From: Aureimonas flava
Lineage (GTDB): Bacteria > Pseudomonadota > Alphaproteobacteria > Rhizobiales > Rhizobiaceae
Assembly: GCF_003583935.1 (NCBI RefSeq)
Contig: NZ_QYRN01000002.1
Coordinates: 457,679-521,678, forward strand
DNA length: 64,000 nt
Reading direction: 5' to 3'
Of this stretch, positions 18,578 to 28,295 are shown piece after piece; positions within the stretch are counted from its first letter, which is position 1; every line of letters begins with the position of its first letter. The notes beneath the pieces are model-generated. The model ran no database searches. It was not told where the DNA came from and worked only from the letters and a program-made list of their open reading frames with translations. The position numbers and the translations under genes were made by a program.

Positions 18578-19642
18578 TTGAGCGATCCCGCACCCCATCC
18601 CGCCGCCGTCTCCCCACGGCTCGCCTACCGGACGGTGACCATGGCGGCCATCGTGCTCGGCCTGGTGCTCCTCGTCGTGGTCTTCGCCCGGGCGTCCTCG
18701 GCCTTCTTCCTGATCTTCGCGGGCCTCCTGATCGCGGCCATCTTCTGCGGCCTGGCGCGGGCCCTGCAGCGGCTCGGGCTGCCGCGCCCGGCTGCACTCG
18801 GCCTCGTCTACCTCCTCACCTTCGCGCTGATCATCGTTCCGGTGGCCTGGGGCGGGGTGACGCTGGTGCAGCAGTTCCGCGATCTCCTGTCGGGCGTGCG
18901 CGACCAGGCCAACCAGCTCCTCGACTCGCTCAGCCAGATGGGCCTGCCGGTGCAGCGCGAGATCAACTCGGGCGATCTCCAGTCGCTGCTGCCCGACCCG
19001 TCCGGCTTCGTGTCGTCGGCCGGCCAGGCGCTGTTCGGCGCGCTGGGGGGCCTCGGCAACTTCTTCGTGGTCCTGTTCCTGGCGATCTTCGTGTCCTGGC
19101 AGCCGAAGCTCTACCGCGACGGGCTGGTGTCGCTGTTTCCGCGCGAGAAGCGGGCGCGCGTCGGCGAGGTCCTGGACAAGAGCGCCCATTCCCTCCTGAT
19201 GTGGGTGGCGGGCGACGCGGTCTCCATGGCGCTGATCTTCTCGGTCTCCTGGGCCGGGCTCTGGCTGATCGGCGTGAACAACGCCTTCCTCTTGGGGCTC
19301 CAGGCCGGCGTGCTGGCCTTCGTGCCGACGCTCGGCGCCTTCGTGGCCGGCGTCATCATCGTGCTGGCGGCGCTGGCGCAGGGGGTCGACATGGCGCTCT
19401 GGGCGCTCGGTCTCTACGTCCTCCTGCAGGGCATCGAGAGCAACATCGCCCAGCCGATCGCCCAGCGCTACACCAGCGCGCTGCCGCCCGCGCTCACCCT
19501 CTCCACCCAGGTCGTGTTCGGCCTCCTGTTCGGCCTCCTCGGCTTCGTGCTCGCGGTGCCGGTGATCGCCGTGGTGATGACGCTGGTGCGCGAGCTCTAC
19601 GTCCAGGACGTGCTCGGCGGGCCGGTGGAGGACGCATCCTGA
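18578..19642 (+). CDS. AI-2E family (PerM/TqsA-type) membrane permease
   Basis: The 354-residue integral membrane protein has about seven to eight transmembrane segments and the AI-2E family hallmarks. These are paired N-terminal helices (VLGLVLLVVVFAR, FFLIFAGLLIAAIFCG), a soluble middle region, VLFLAIFVSWQPKLYRDGLV, and the C-terminal block LGLQAGVLAFVPTLGAFVAG. ALTLSTQVVFGLLFGLLGFVLAVPV ends the fold (shown here as adjoining segments). Characterised members export AI-2 or act as sodium/proton antiporters, so the substrate here is open. The start is TTG 18578; ATG at 18641 is an alternative but would trim the first membrane segment's lead. Confidence 0.85.
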   Translation: MSDPAPHPAAVSPRLAYRTVTMAAIVLGLVLLVVVFARASSAFFLIFAGLLIAAIFCGLARALQRLGLPRPAALGLVYLLTFALIIVPVAWGGVTLVQQFRDLLSGVRDQANQLLDSLSQMGLPVQREINSGDLQSLLPDPSGFVSSAGQALFGALGGLGNFFVVLFLAIFVSWQPKLYRDGLVSLFPREKRARVGEVLDKSAHSLLMWVAGDAVSMALIFSVSWAGLWLIGVNNAFLLGLQAGVLAFVPTLGAFVAGVIIVLAALAQGVDMALWALGLYVLLQGIESNIAQPIAQRYTSALPPALTLSTQVVFGLLFGLLGFVLAVPVIAVVMTLVRELYVQDVLGGPVEDAS

Positions 19643-19756
19643 GGGCCCGCCATTTTCGGCGCGAGGCGGTTTTCTCGGCCGGCGCCCCGTTCTAGGTTGA
19701 CGTTGCGCCGATGGGAGCGGCGCCGGCACGCGCGTGCCGAGGGTAGGGAGACAGGA

Positions 19757-21706
<1,950 letters not shown>

Positions 21707-21721
21707 ATCGGACTCGCCCCA

Positions 21722-21753
21722 CCTGAGGGCGCCCGCCGGCGGGCGCCCTCAGG
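21722..21753. terminator. 32-bp perfect palindrome between convergent genes
   Basis: A fully self-complementary 32-bp sequence (16-bp arms, no loop) lies 15 bp after the acs stop and includes the stop codon of the HD-GYP gene (21749-21751). It lacks a T-tract on either side but probably acts as a bidirectional terminator or 3'-end stabiliser for both genes. Confidence 0.75.
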
Positions 21754-22720
21754 GCTGGCGCGCGGCCTCGCCGGCGACGCCGATGCTGCGGAAGAACTGG
21801 CCGAGCAGCACCCGGTCGAAATGGCCCTCCCAGCTCCACATGCGGCGATAGGCGGTCTTGGCCGACCAGGCCTCCTTGTAGGGGCGCACCGAGGTGACCG
21901 CGTCGTAGACGTCGCAGATCGCCGCCATGCGCACGGCGCGGGAGAGTTGGTCGCCGGCGAGCCCGTCCGGGTAGCCGGCGCCGTCCATCCGCTCGTGGTG
22001 GTGGAGGCACACCTCGCGCACCACGTCCGGCACGTCCTGCCCCGCCAGCAGGCGGAACCCCTCCGGGGGGTGCGTGCGCACGATCCGCGTCTCCTCCTCG
22101 CTCAGCGCCTCCGGCTTGCCGAGGATCCCCTCCGGCAGCGTCAGCTTGCCGATGTCGTGCAGGAGACCGGCCATCCCGAGATGCTGCACCTCGACGGGAT
22201 CGAGCCGCAGGAAGCGCGCGAAATGGGTCATCAGCGCGCACACCGCCACCGAATGGAGGAAGCTGTATTCGTCCTTGGACTTCAGCCGCGTGATGCCGAG
22301 AAGAGCGCCGGGGCGGTGGCGCATGGCCGCGGCGACCTCGTCCACGATGGCGCGGGTCTGCGCGGGATCGAGAACCCGCCCCTCGTGCACGGTGCGGAAG
22401 ATCTGGCGCAGCGCCGCATTGGTGCGGCGCAGCGTCGCCCTGGCCTTCTCCAAGTCCGGCGAAGGGGGGACGCGGGCCGCCGCGGGGGCCGGGGAAAGGG
22501 GCGGGCGCAGCGCCGGGAAAGGGGTGGTCTCCGCCGGGCCGACGCCCTTGCCGAGATCGATCACCAGCGTCGAGATCCGGCTGTCGCGCATCCGCGCCAG
22601 CGTCGCCGCGTCGCCGATCCGGCAGCCCCTGAACCACAGGGGAAGATCGATCCAGTCGCCCTCGACCTCCTGGACATACATGCCGATCCTGACCTGGCGG
22701 CGCTCGATCCGCAGCAGCAT
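21749..22720 (-). CDS. HD-GYP domain cyclic-di-GMP phosphodiesterase (DUF3391 N-terminus)
   Basis: HD-GYP proteins hydrolyse cyclic di-GMP and so favour motility over biofilm growth. The 323-residue protein has an N-terminal DUF3391-like region (RIERRQVRIGMYVQEVEGDW, LPLWFRG) and an HD core with HSVAVCALMTHFAR. It carries HDIGKLTLPEGIL with the metal-binding HD pair, HHHERMDGAGYPDGL with the diagnostic GYP, and CDVYDAVTSVRPYK. No membrane segment or receiver domain is seen, so it is a soluble stand-alone enzyme. ATG 22720 has a GGGGAAG box; an in-frame GTG at 22753 would add 11 residues. Confidence 0.92.
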   Translation of the reverse strand: MLLRIERRQVRIGMYVQEVEGDWIDLPLWFRGCRIGDAATLARMRDSRISTLVIDLGKGVGPAETTPFPALRPPLSPAPAAARVPPSPDLEKARATLRRTNAALRQIFRTVHEGRVLDPAQTRAIVDEVAAAMRHRPGALLGITRLKSKDEYSFLHSVAVCALMTHFARFLRLDPVEVQHLGMAGLLHDIGKLTLPEGILGKPEALSEEETRIVRTHPPEGFRLLAGQDVPDVVREVCLHHHERMDGAGYPDGLAGDQLSRAVRMAAICDVYDAVTSVRPYKEAWSAKTAYRRMWSWEGHFDRVLLGQFFRSIGVAGEAARQP

Positions 22721-22854
22721 CCGACGTCTTCCCCGTTCCGCCCCCGAAGACACTACGCCAAAGGGTTGAAGGGATGTTTTACGCGAGGAGCGGCGGCAAA
22801 GAGTCGCGCGCGATCTCTTGGGGCGACGCGCGCCCGCTTTTCCCGCCGCCCACC

Positions 22855-22883
22855 TTGCGGCCGCCGGCGCGCGATCCCATACT
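22855..22883 (+). promoter_or_regulatory. Promoter of the small-ORF transcription unit
   Basis: TTGCGG (22855-22860), a 17-bp spacer and CATACT (22878-22883) form a candidate sigma-70 promoter. It would start an RNA near 22890, about 30 nt before the small ORF at 22921. Confidence 0.5.
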
Positions 22884-22920
22884 TCTCCTCGTGTTCAACG
22901 AAGCGAGAGGAGGTGATCCG

Positions 22921-22998
22921 ATGTCGAGTGGTTTTCCTATGCCGGCCGGGTCCATGGGTTCGACGATGGGGAAGGGGCAGCCTTCTTCCCGCATCTGA
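22921..22998 (+). CDS. Hypothetical 25-residue protein with a full-length Shine-Dalgarno sequence
   Basis: The ORF reads MSSGFPMPAGSM, then a Gly/Met/Ser-rich run ending QPSSRI: 25 residues, no hydrophobic segment, no family recognised. Upstream, AGGAGGTGATCC (22908-22919) is complementary over all 12 bases to the anti-Shine-Dalgarno end of alphaproteobacterial 16S rRNA (3' end GGATCACCTCCT), directly before the ATG at 22921. The ORF lies between a candidate promoter (22855) and a U-tract terminator (23058-23088), forming a compact independent unit. It may be a real small protein, or the RNA may be the functional product. Confidence 0.5.
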   Translation: MSSGFPMPAGSMGSTMGKGQPSSRI

Positions 22999-23057
22999 CG
23001 ATCCGGTGCCCCCGGTAGGGGTCCGCATCGGACCTGCCGGCATGGCAACGATCACGG

Positions 23058-23088
23058 AGGCCGCCTTCCACGGGAGGGCGGCCTTTTT
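23058..23088 (+). terminator. Intrinsic terminator of the small-ORF unit
   Basis: An 8-bp perfect stem (23058-23065 with 23077-23084) and 11-nt loop run straight into a T-tract (23084-23088). Between the small ORF and this terminator, 23012-23037 folds into another imperfect hairpin. Confidence 0.85.
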
Positions 23089-23141
23089 CGTGCGCGCGGG
23101 GACGCGTGGATCCACCGCCCCGCTCCGCTGGTCACGCAGAC

Positions 23142-23170
23142 TTGACCCCGGCGGCATGGCGGCGCATATC
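23142..23170 (+). promoter_or_regulatory. Promoter of the DUF1003 gene
   Basis: TTGACC (23142-23147), a 17-bp spacer and CATATC (23165-23170) make a good sigma-70 match, giving a leader of about 165 nt to the ATG at 23341. Nothing else is recognised in the leader. Confidence 0.6.
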
Positions 23171-23340
23171 GCCGGTGAGCCGACCGGCTCCCTCCCGACC
23201 CCGCCGATCCCGAGAAGGATCATGCCCAGCAACGATCTCAGTCGATCGACCGAGCCGCCCGCGCGGCCGCGCCCGAGCTGATCCGTCGGCTCGCCGGATG
23301 CGGGCCCGCGCGAGCGGCCGGTCGTCCCACAGGTGAGCCC

Positions 23341-23874
23341 ATGAACGCGGCAATCCGTTACGTCGCCGGCCGTCTGCGCCGCAATTCCATCACCCGCGAC
23401 ACGCACGAGGTGTTCGCCGAGGGCATGAGCTTCGGCGAGCGTCTGGCGGACCGCGTCGCCGCGATCGGCGGCTCGTGGAGCTTCATCATCGGCTTCGCGG
23501 CGTTCCTGGTCGGCTGGGCGGTGCTCAACGTCTGGATCCTGGCGGCCCGGGCCTTCGACCCGTTCCCCTTCATCTTCCTGAACCTGATGCTGTCGATGCT
23601 AGCCGCGCTGCAGGCGCCGATCATCATGATGAGCCAGAACCGGCAGGCCGCCAAGGACCGGCTGGAGGCGCGGCTCGACTACGAGACCAACATCCGCGCC
23701 GAGGCGCAGATCCTGGCGCTGGCGGACGAACTCGCCGCCCTGCGCGAGGACATGCGCGCGCTGATCGCCACCGTCGGGCCCAAGACCGGAGCCGGGACCG
23801 GGACCGGAGCTGGGACCGGGGCCGGGCCGGCGGGCGCGGAGGCGGGCGGGCCTGGGGCGCTGCGTCAGGCGTAG
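23341..23874 (+). CDS. DUF1003 domain membrane protein
   Basis: The 177-residue protein has the DUF1003 layout: a cytoplasmic start (FAEGMSFGERLADRVAAIGGSW), two transmembrane helices (SFIIGFAAFLVGWAVLNVWIL and PFIFLNLMLSMLAALQAPIIM, each near 20 residues), then MSQNRQAAKDRLEARLDYETN. A coiled-coil-like helix rich in Glu/Ala/Leu follows. Function is unknown; some DUF1003 proteins have been linked to cation handling. AGGTGAG precedes ATG 23341. The tail is a Thr/Gly/Ala repeat made by a hexanucleotide array. The last 10 bp overlap the convergent CFA synthase gene. Confidence 0.9.
   Translation: MNAAIRYVAGRLRRNSITRDTHEVFAEGMSFGERLADRVAAIGGSWSFIIGFAAFLVGWAVLNVWILAARAFDPFPFIFLNLMLSMLAALQAPIIMMSQNRQAAKDRLEARLDYETNIRAEAQILALADELAALREDMRALIATVGPKTGAGTGTGAGTGAGPAGAEAGGPGALRQA
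23785..23826 (+). repeat. Seven tandem hexanucleotides inside the DUF1003 gene
   Basis: Seven consecutive copies of a 6-bp unit of the form (A/G)CCGG(A/G), with one C-to-T variant, encode alternating Gly with Thr or Ala near the C-terminus. The unit length keeps frame, so copy-number change would vary tail length without breaking the gene. Confidence 0.85.
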
Positions 23875-25163
23875 AGGTCGGCCCGCGTCGGCGGGAGGCC
23901 CGAGGGCCCCTTGTCGCGCCGGGAGACGAGCGTCTGGTTGATCATCACCGTGCCGCGCTCGAAGGCCAGGGCGCAGCCGGCGAGATAGAGGAGCCAGAGG
24001 CGGGCGACGGGCGCGCCCGCCTCGGCGGCCGCCGCCTCGAACTGGGCCTCCAGCCGCTCGGCCCAGATCCGGCAGGTGCGCCCGTAGTGCTCGCGCCAGT
24101 TCTCCACGTCGTGCACCTCGAACCGGTGCGCCTCCAGCTTCTGGAGCGAATGGCCGATATAGTCTAGCTCGCCGCCGGGGAAGATGAAGCGGGTGATGGC
24201 GCGGTATTCGCGCGAGCCCCGGTGGAAGGTCTTGAGATCGCGCTTGGCGGGGCGGGCGATCGTGTGGTGCAGGTAGAGCCCGCGCGGGCGCAGCAGCTTG
24301 CGGACCGCGCCGAAATAGGCGTCGTGGTGGCGGAAGCCGACATGCTCGAACATGCCGATCGAGGCGATCTTGTCGAACGTGCCGGCGAGCTCCTGGTAGG
24401 GCTTCAGCTCGATCGTGATCCGGTCCTCCAGCCCCGCCTCGCGCACGCGCCGCGTGGCGAGGTCGAACTGCGCCTTGGACAGGGTGACGCCGTGGCCGAC
24501 GACGCCATGGCGCGACACCGCGTGGATCAGAAGCGCGCCCCAGCCGCAGCCGATGTCGAGGAAGCGCTCGCCCGGCTGCAGCCGCAGCTTGCGGCAGATC
24601 ATCTCGAGCTTGTCCTCCTGGGCGCGGTCGAGATCGTCGTGCCAGCCGTCGAAATAGGCGCAGGAATACACCATGCGCCGATCGAGGAAGAGCTCGTAGA
24701 AGCGGTTCGAGACGTCGTAATGATACTGGATCGCCTGCCGGGTCGAGCCGCTGGCGCCCGCGTCGGCGCCCGCCTCGGCGCCAGTGCCCGCCGCCGGGCC
24801 GAGCCGGCGCAGCCGCCAGAGCGCGGGCAGGAGGGCGACGAGGCCGCGCTTGCGCAGCCGCTTCCAGGCGCCCCGCGCCTTGGTGCGCGCTTCGCGCCGG
24901 GCGGCGAGGTCGAGGATCGAGCCGCCCGTGACGTCGATCGTCCCGTCCATCCAGAGCCCAAGGAGGGTCTCGACGCGCGGGCTGAAGGCGAGGCGGGCCA
25001 CCGCGTCGGCGCGGCGCACGACGAGGGCCGGCCCCTCGGGGGCGCCGATGCGCTCGCCGGTCCACAGGAGCACGGGAAAGCCGGGATCCAGCGTGCGGAC
25101 GAGATCGGCGACCGCGGCCGCGACGCGGCCCTCGTCGGCGGAAGGGGATGGGGACATGCTCAC
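23865..25163 (-). CDS. cfa: Cyclopropane-fatty-acyl-phospholipid synthase family protein
   Basis: It uses S-adenosylmethionine to add a methylene bridge to unsaturated acyl chains of membrane phospholipids, hardening the membrane in stationary phase or acid. The 432-residue protein has the SAM motif FLDIGCGWGALLIHAV. It also has the signatures YHYDVSNRFYELFLD, SCAYFDGWHDDLDRAQEDK, SIGMFEHVGFRHHDAYF and FIFPGGELDYI. An Ala/Gly/Asp insert (GTGAEAGADAGASGS) splits the N-terminal domain from the methyltransferase domain. The start is ATG 25163 by the window frame. parS2 lies 11 bp upstream, within its promoter region. It overlaps the DUF1003 gene tail to tail by 10 bp. Confidence 0.93.
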   Translation of the reverse strand: MSMSPSPSADEGRVAAAVADLVRTLDPGFPVLLWTGERIGAPEGPALVVRRADAVARLAFSPRVETLLGLWMDGTIDVTGGSILDLAARREARTKARGAWKRLRKRGLVALLPALWRLRRLGPAAGTGAEAGADAGASGSTRQAIQYHYDVSNRFYELFLDRRMVYSCAYFDGWHDDLDRAQEDKLEMICRKLRLQPGERFLDIGCGWGALLIHAVSRHGVVGHGVTLSKAQFDLATRRVREAGLEDRITIELKPYQELAGTFDKIASIGMFEHVGFRHHDAYFGAVRKLLRPRGLYLHHTIARPAKRDLKTFHRGSREYRAITRFIFPGGELDYIGHSLQKLEAHRFEVHDVENWREHYGRTCRIWAERLEAQFEAAAAEAGAPVARLWLLYLAGCALAFERGTVMINQTLVSRRDKGPSGLPPTRADLYA

Positions 25164-25173
25164 CGGCGCTCGC

Positions 25174-25187
25174 GTTTCACGTGAAAC
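25174..25187. promoter_or_regulatory. parS site 2
   Basis: The same perfect 14-bp palindrome, GTTTCACGTGAAAC, lies in the 70-bp gap between the CFA synthase start and the gdx stop codon, 13.6 kb from parB. Its position next to the CFA start means ParB binding could also touch that promoter. Confidence 0.93.
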
Positions 25188-25233
25188 CGTTCTAGCCCGC
25201 CACCCGCGTCGCGACCACCCGAAGCCGTCTCTT

Positions 25234-25554
25234 TCAACCGGCCGGTGCCCATTTCATCAGGGCGATGCCCGCGAGGATCAGGAGCGCCGCCAGGATGCGC
25301 ATCGGGTGGGCGCTCTCGCCGAACCACAGGAGGCCCACCACGAAGGCGCCCAGCGCGCCGATGCCGGTCCACACCGCATAGGCGGTGCCGAGCGGCAGCG
25401 AGCGCATGGCCGCGGCCAGGAGGCCGAAGCTAGCGAACATCAGCGCGAAGGTGAGAAGCGTGGGCAGGAGCCTGGTGAAGCCGGCGGACTGCTTCATGGC
25501 GGACGCCCAGCCGATCTCCAGGAGACCGGCGACGATGAGAAAGGCCCAAGGCAT
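25234..25554 (-). CDS. gdx: Guanidinium exporter Gdx (SugE, small multidrug resistance family)
   Basis: Gdx exports guanidinium in exchange for protons as a dual-topology dimer. The 106-residue protein has four transmembrane helices. The conserved membrane glutamate is in [15 protein letters not shown], and the SugE/Gdx-specific [19 protein letters not shown] and [12 protein letters not shown] segments follow; these separate it from EmrE/QacE types. It ends [10 protein letters not shown]. The ATG at 25554 is chosen because the longer open frame upstream is unlike the family. The guanidine-II riboswitch 24 nt upstream independently supports the substrate. Confidence 0.95.
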   Translation of the reverse strand: MPWAFLIVAGLLEIGWASAMKQSAGFTRLLPTLLTFALMFASFGLLAAAMRSLPLGTAYAVWTGIGALGAFVVGLLWFGESAHPMRILAALLILAGIALMKWAPAG

Positions 25555-25577
25555 GGGGAAAGGTCCCGCGTTTCGAT

Positions 25578-25633
25578 CCGGGTCGTCCCGAGGGAGGGCG
25601 CAAGGGGCGCGCGGGGCGCGGTCGTCCGACGCC
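25578..25633 (-). ncRNA. Guanidine-II (mini-ykkC) riboswitch controlling gdx
   Basis: On the minus strand two short hairpins both end in the ACGA tetraloop required by the mini-ykkC consensus ACGR. P1 is 25615-25633: outer GGCG/CGCC, a bulged U, then CGG-ACGA-CCG. P2 is 25579-25590: CGGG-ACGA-CCCG. A 24-nt linker separates them, and P2 ends 24 nt before the gdx ATG. In this known class guanidinium stabilises loop-loop pairing of the hairpins and frees the ribosome-binding site. Placement before a SugE/Gdx gene is the typical genomic context. Confidence 0.88.
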
Positions 25634-25712
25634 CTCGCCGGTGAGATGGGTCCGGCCGCCCACCGGTCAAGGGGTTGGGAGGGGCGGGCGGGGCGGACCC
25701 CGTGCGCCGCCC

Positions 25713-26191
25713 TCAGCCGCGCCCGGCCGCCTCGTCGGACCGGCGCGCGCCCAGCGCCGCGCACCAGTCCCGGCGCCGTCCGCCGTCGTAGGCGTCGACA
25801 TGCCCTTCGCGCAGGAGGCGGGCGCCGAGGTCGGGCTCGGCGGGGCTCGCGACATCGGCGAGCACGCGGCCGAAATACTTGTCGCCCGACACCCGCGTCA
25901 GACGGAGCGGCCCCGCTCCGACCAGCGCCGCAAGCCGATCGCGCGCGGCCTGCGCCGCCGCCGTCTCGGCCGCGCAGGCCCCCCGCAGCTCGGGCGCGTC
26001 GATCCCCCGGAGGCGGACCGCACGCGCACCGTCTGCATCGGCCAGATCAGCGCCTCGACCTCGATCGTATCGCCGTCGCGCACCTTGACGGGGTGGGCCA
26101 GGACCGGACCCTCGATCTCGCGCGGCCAGTCCCCGGCGCGCGCGGGCGCGGCGCACGAGGCGGCGAGAAAGAGGGCGAGGACGATTCGCAT
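25713..26191 (-). pseudogene. Frameshifted secreted thermonuclease (SNase-like) gene
   Basis: The intact product would be a secreted SNase-fold nuclease. The first frame (from ATG 26191) gives a signal peptide [20 protein letters not shown] and then [20 protein letters not shown], with the active-site DGDT. A second frame continues [17 protein letters not shown] and [11 protein letters not shown], then [18 protein letters not shown], to the stop at 25713. The switch is at about 26017-26020. Restoring one base in the CGGTCC stretch of the minus strand would give an uninterrupted [17 protein letters not shown]. All catalytic regions are otherwise preserved, so the lesion is recent or a sequencing error. 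Confidence 0.82.
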
Positions 26192-26296
26192 GGCGGAAGA
26201 CTGGCGCGCATAGGTGAACAATCCCAGAGCACGCTTGCGCCGATGCGGTTCCGGTGCCGATGTCGCGCGACCGCGAGGATACCGGTCCTATGGATG

Positions 26297-26512
26297 TCAG
26301 AAGTCGGAGACGATGCCGTTCTTCTCCCAGTCGCCGAAGCGCGTCGGCTCGGCGCCGCCGCGCCCGTTCACCTCGGTCGGGCGCGCCGCGTCCGCCTCGG
26401 CCGCCCGTCGCGCCTCGGCCTCGGCGAGCGCGCGCCGGGCGGCGGGCGGCAGATCCCTAGCGGGGTGGGCGGCGGGCGCGGCGGCGTTGGGAACGGGCGT
26501 GTCGGGCATCAC
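26297..26512 (-). CDS. DUF1674 / succinate dehydrogenase assembly factor 4-like protein
   Basis: The 71-residue protein ends with the DUF1674 signature [18 protein letters not shown] followed by NGIVSDF, shared with eukaryotic SdhAF4, which binds the flavinylated SdhA subunit before assembly of succinate dehydrogenase. The N-terminal half is Ala/Pro/Glu-rich and probably disordered. It lies divergently from htpX with 165 bp between starts. sdh genes are not in this window, so the link to complex II rests on family knowledge. The start could be M1 or M2. Confidence 0.85.
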   Translation of the reverse strand: MMPDTPVPNAAAPAAHPARDLPPAARRALAEAEARRAAEADAARPTEVNGRGGAEPTRFGDWEKNGIVSDF

Positions 26513-26573
26513 GGGAGAACCTCGGGCTCACGGCAAAGGGATCGGCGGGGCGCGGCGCGGCGGGCCGGCGACG

Positions 26574-26602
26574 TTGACCCGTGCCGGCCCGCTTCCCACC
26601 TT
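26574..26602 (+). promoter_or_regulatory. Candidate htpX promoter
   Basis: TTGACC (26574-26579), a 17-bp spacer and CACCTT (26597-26602) lie 75 bp before htpX. The weak -10 could instead reflect a heat-shock sigma factor, as expected for htpX, but no clear RpoH consensus is seen. Confidence 0.4.
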
Positions 26603-26677
26603 GCAGGGGACAGATCGGCGACCGGACGCGCTTTGGCAAGCCCGGCCCGCCGCAGCCACCGAGGAGCCGGGCCGCCG

Positions 26678-27622
26678 ATGAACACCGTGAAGACCGCCAT
26701 GCTGATCGCCGGGATGACGGCCCTCTTCATGGGCGTCGGGTTCCTGATCGGGGGCGGGCGCGGCATGGCCGTCGCCTTCGCCGTCGCCGCGGCCATGAAC
26801 CTCTTCTCCTACTGGAACGCCGACAAGATGGTGCTGCGCATGCACCACGCGCGCGAGGTCGATGCGCGCACCGCGCCCGAATACCACCGGATCGTGGCCG
26901 AGCTCGCCGCGCGCGCCGGCCTGCCGATGCCGCGCGTCTACGTGATCGAGAACGACCAGCCCAACGCCTTCGCCACCGGGCGCAACCCGCAGAACGCCGC
27001 CGTGGCGGCCACCACGGGCCTGCTCCAGCGGCTGACGCCCGAGGAGGTCGCGGGCGTCATGGCGCACGAGCTCGCCCATGTGCAGAACCGCGACACGCTG
27101 ACCATGACCGTCACCGCGACGCTCGCCGGCGCGATCTCGATGCTCGGCAACTTCGCCTTCTTCATGGGCGGCAGCCGGCAGAACAACAATCCGCTCGGCA
27201 TGATCGGCGTGCTCCTGGCGATGATCGTCGCCCCGCTCGCCGCGATGATCGTGCAGATGGCCATCTCGCGCACCCGCGAATACTCGGCCGACCGGCGCGG
27301 CGCGGAGATCTGCGGCAACCCCCTGTGGCTCGCCTCCGCGCTGGGCAAGATCGCCGGCGCGGCCGGACGCACGGTGAATTACGACGCCGAGCGCAACCCG
27401 GCCACCGCGCACATGTTCATCGTCAACCCGCTGAACGGGCAGCGGATGGACGGCCTGTTCTCCACCCACCCCGACACACAGAACCGCATCGACGCCCTGA
27501 GCGCCATGGCGGCCGAGATGGGGGCGACGGCGCCCGCGCGGGTCGACGCGCCGCCCGCGCGTTCCGGGCCGTGGAGCGGCGCGAGGCGGTCGCCGGGTTC
27601 GCGGAAAGGTCCCTGGGGCTGA
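26678..27622 (+). CDS. htpX: Membrane zinc metalloprotease HtpX
   Basis: HtpX degrades misfolded inner-membrane proteins, often alongside FtsH in envelope and heat stress. The 314-residue protein has two N-terminal transmembrane segments ([36 protein letters not shown]), then [20 protein letters not shown]. The zinc site is [13 protein letters not shown] (HExxH). Two more hydrophobic segments around [11 protein letters not shown] and [14 protein letters not shown] follow, and the third ligand region is [34 protein letters not shown] is the standard C-terminal block. ATG 26678 has GAGGAG 11 bases upstream. Confidence 0.96.
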   Translation: MNTVKTAMLIAGMTALFMGVGFLIGGGRGMAVAFAVAAAMNLFSYWNADKMVLRMHHAREVDARTAPEYHRIVAELAARAGLPMPRVYVIENDQPNAFATGRNPQNAAVAATTGLLQRLTPEEVAGVMAHELAHVQNRDTLTMTVTATLAGAISMLGNFAFFMGGSRQNNNPLGMIGVLLAMIVAPLAAMIVQMAISRTREYSADRRGAEICGNPLWLASALGKIAGAAGRTVNYDAERNPATAHMFIVNPLNGQRMDGLFSTHPDTQNRIDALSAMAAEMGATAPARVDAPPARSGPWSGARRSPGSRKGPWG

Positions 27623-27656
27623 GGAGCCGCGCTCGCGCCGCCGGCGGGCCCTTCGG

Positions 27657-28172
27657 CTAGCCCTCGAGCAGCGCGGGCGTCCGGCGGGCGCCCATCGCCC
27701 GGGCGGCGCCCAGCGCGTCGACGCCCTCGGGCGTCCGGCGGTGGCGGTCGGCGCCGTGGGCGAGCAGCAGTTCCACCATCTCCACGCGGTCGAACATGGC
27801 CGCCATCATCAGCGGCGTGCGCCCGTCCGGCCCGGCGGCGTCGACCCCCGCCCCGCCGCGTAGCAGCGCGTGCGCGGCCGCCGTCTCGCCCTTGAACGCG
27901 GTGCCCGCGAGCGGCGTCTGGCCGCGGTCGTTGGGCCGGTCCGGGTCCGCGCCGTGGCGCAGCAAGAGCGCCACCGTCTCGGCATGGCCATGGTAGCTCG
28001 CCAGCATCACCAGCGTGTCGCCGCGCTCGTTGGCGAGGCCGGGCGGAAGTCCCTGTGCGAGCAGCGGCTCCAGCGCCGCGGCGTCGCCCTCGCGCGCGGC
28101 CGCGAACACGCGGGCGGCGAAGGCCAGGGTCTCGGGGTCCGGGGTCTCGGGGGCCGGGGGCGCGTCGCTCAT
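27657..28172 (-). CDS. Ankyrin-repeat protein
   Basis: The 171-residue protein is built of about four ankyrin repeats after a short Pro/Ala lead: FAAAREGDAAALEPLLAQG, GDTLVMLASYHGHAETVALL, GQTPLAGTAFKGETAAAHAL and GRTPLMMAAMFDRVEMVELL, with capping sequence after. Each repeat has the G-x-TPL-x-A pattern of the protein-protein interaction fold. There is no signal peptide, so it is probably cytoplasmic. No partner can be identified from neighbours. It is divergent from rsmB and convergent with htpX. Confidence 0.88.
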   Translation of the reverse strand: MSDAPPAPETPDPETLAFAARVFAAAREGDAAALEPLLAQGLPPGLANERGDTLVMLASYHGHAETVALLLRHGADPDRPNDRGQTPLAGTAFKGETAAAHALLRGGAGVDAAGPDGRTPLMMAAMFDRVEMVELLLAHGADRHRRTPEGVDALGAARAMGARRTPALLEG

Positions 28173-28295
28173 GAGGTGAGGCTCCGTCGGGAAACAGGCC
28201 CGTCCTGTGCCCCGCCCCGCCGGCGAAGGCAACCGGCGGATCGCGCGCGGCGCGCGGGCTTGCCCCGGCGGCGGCGGCGGCCCATAGCATCGCCG

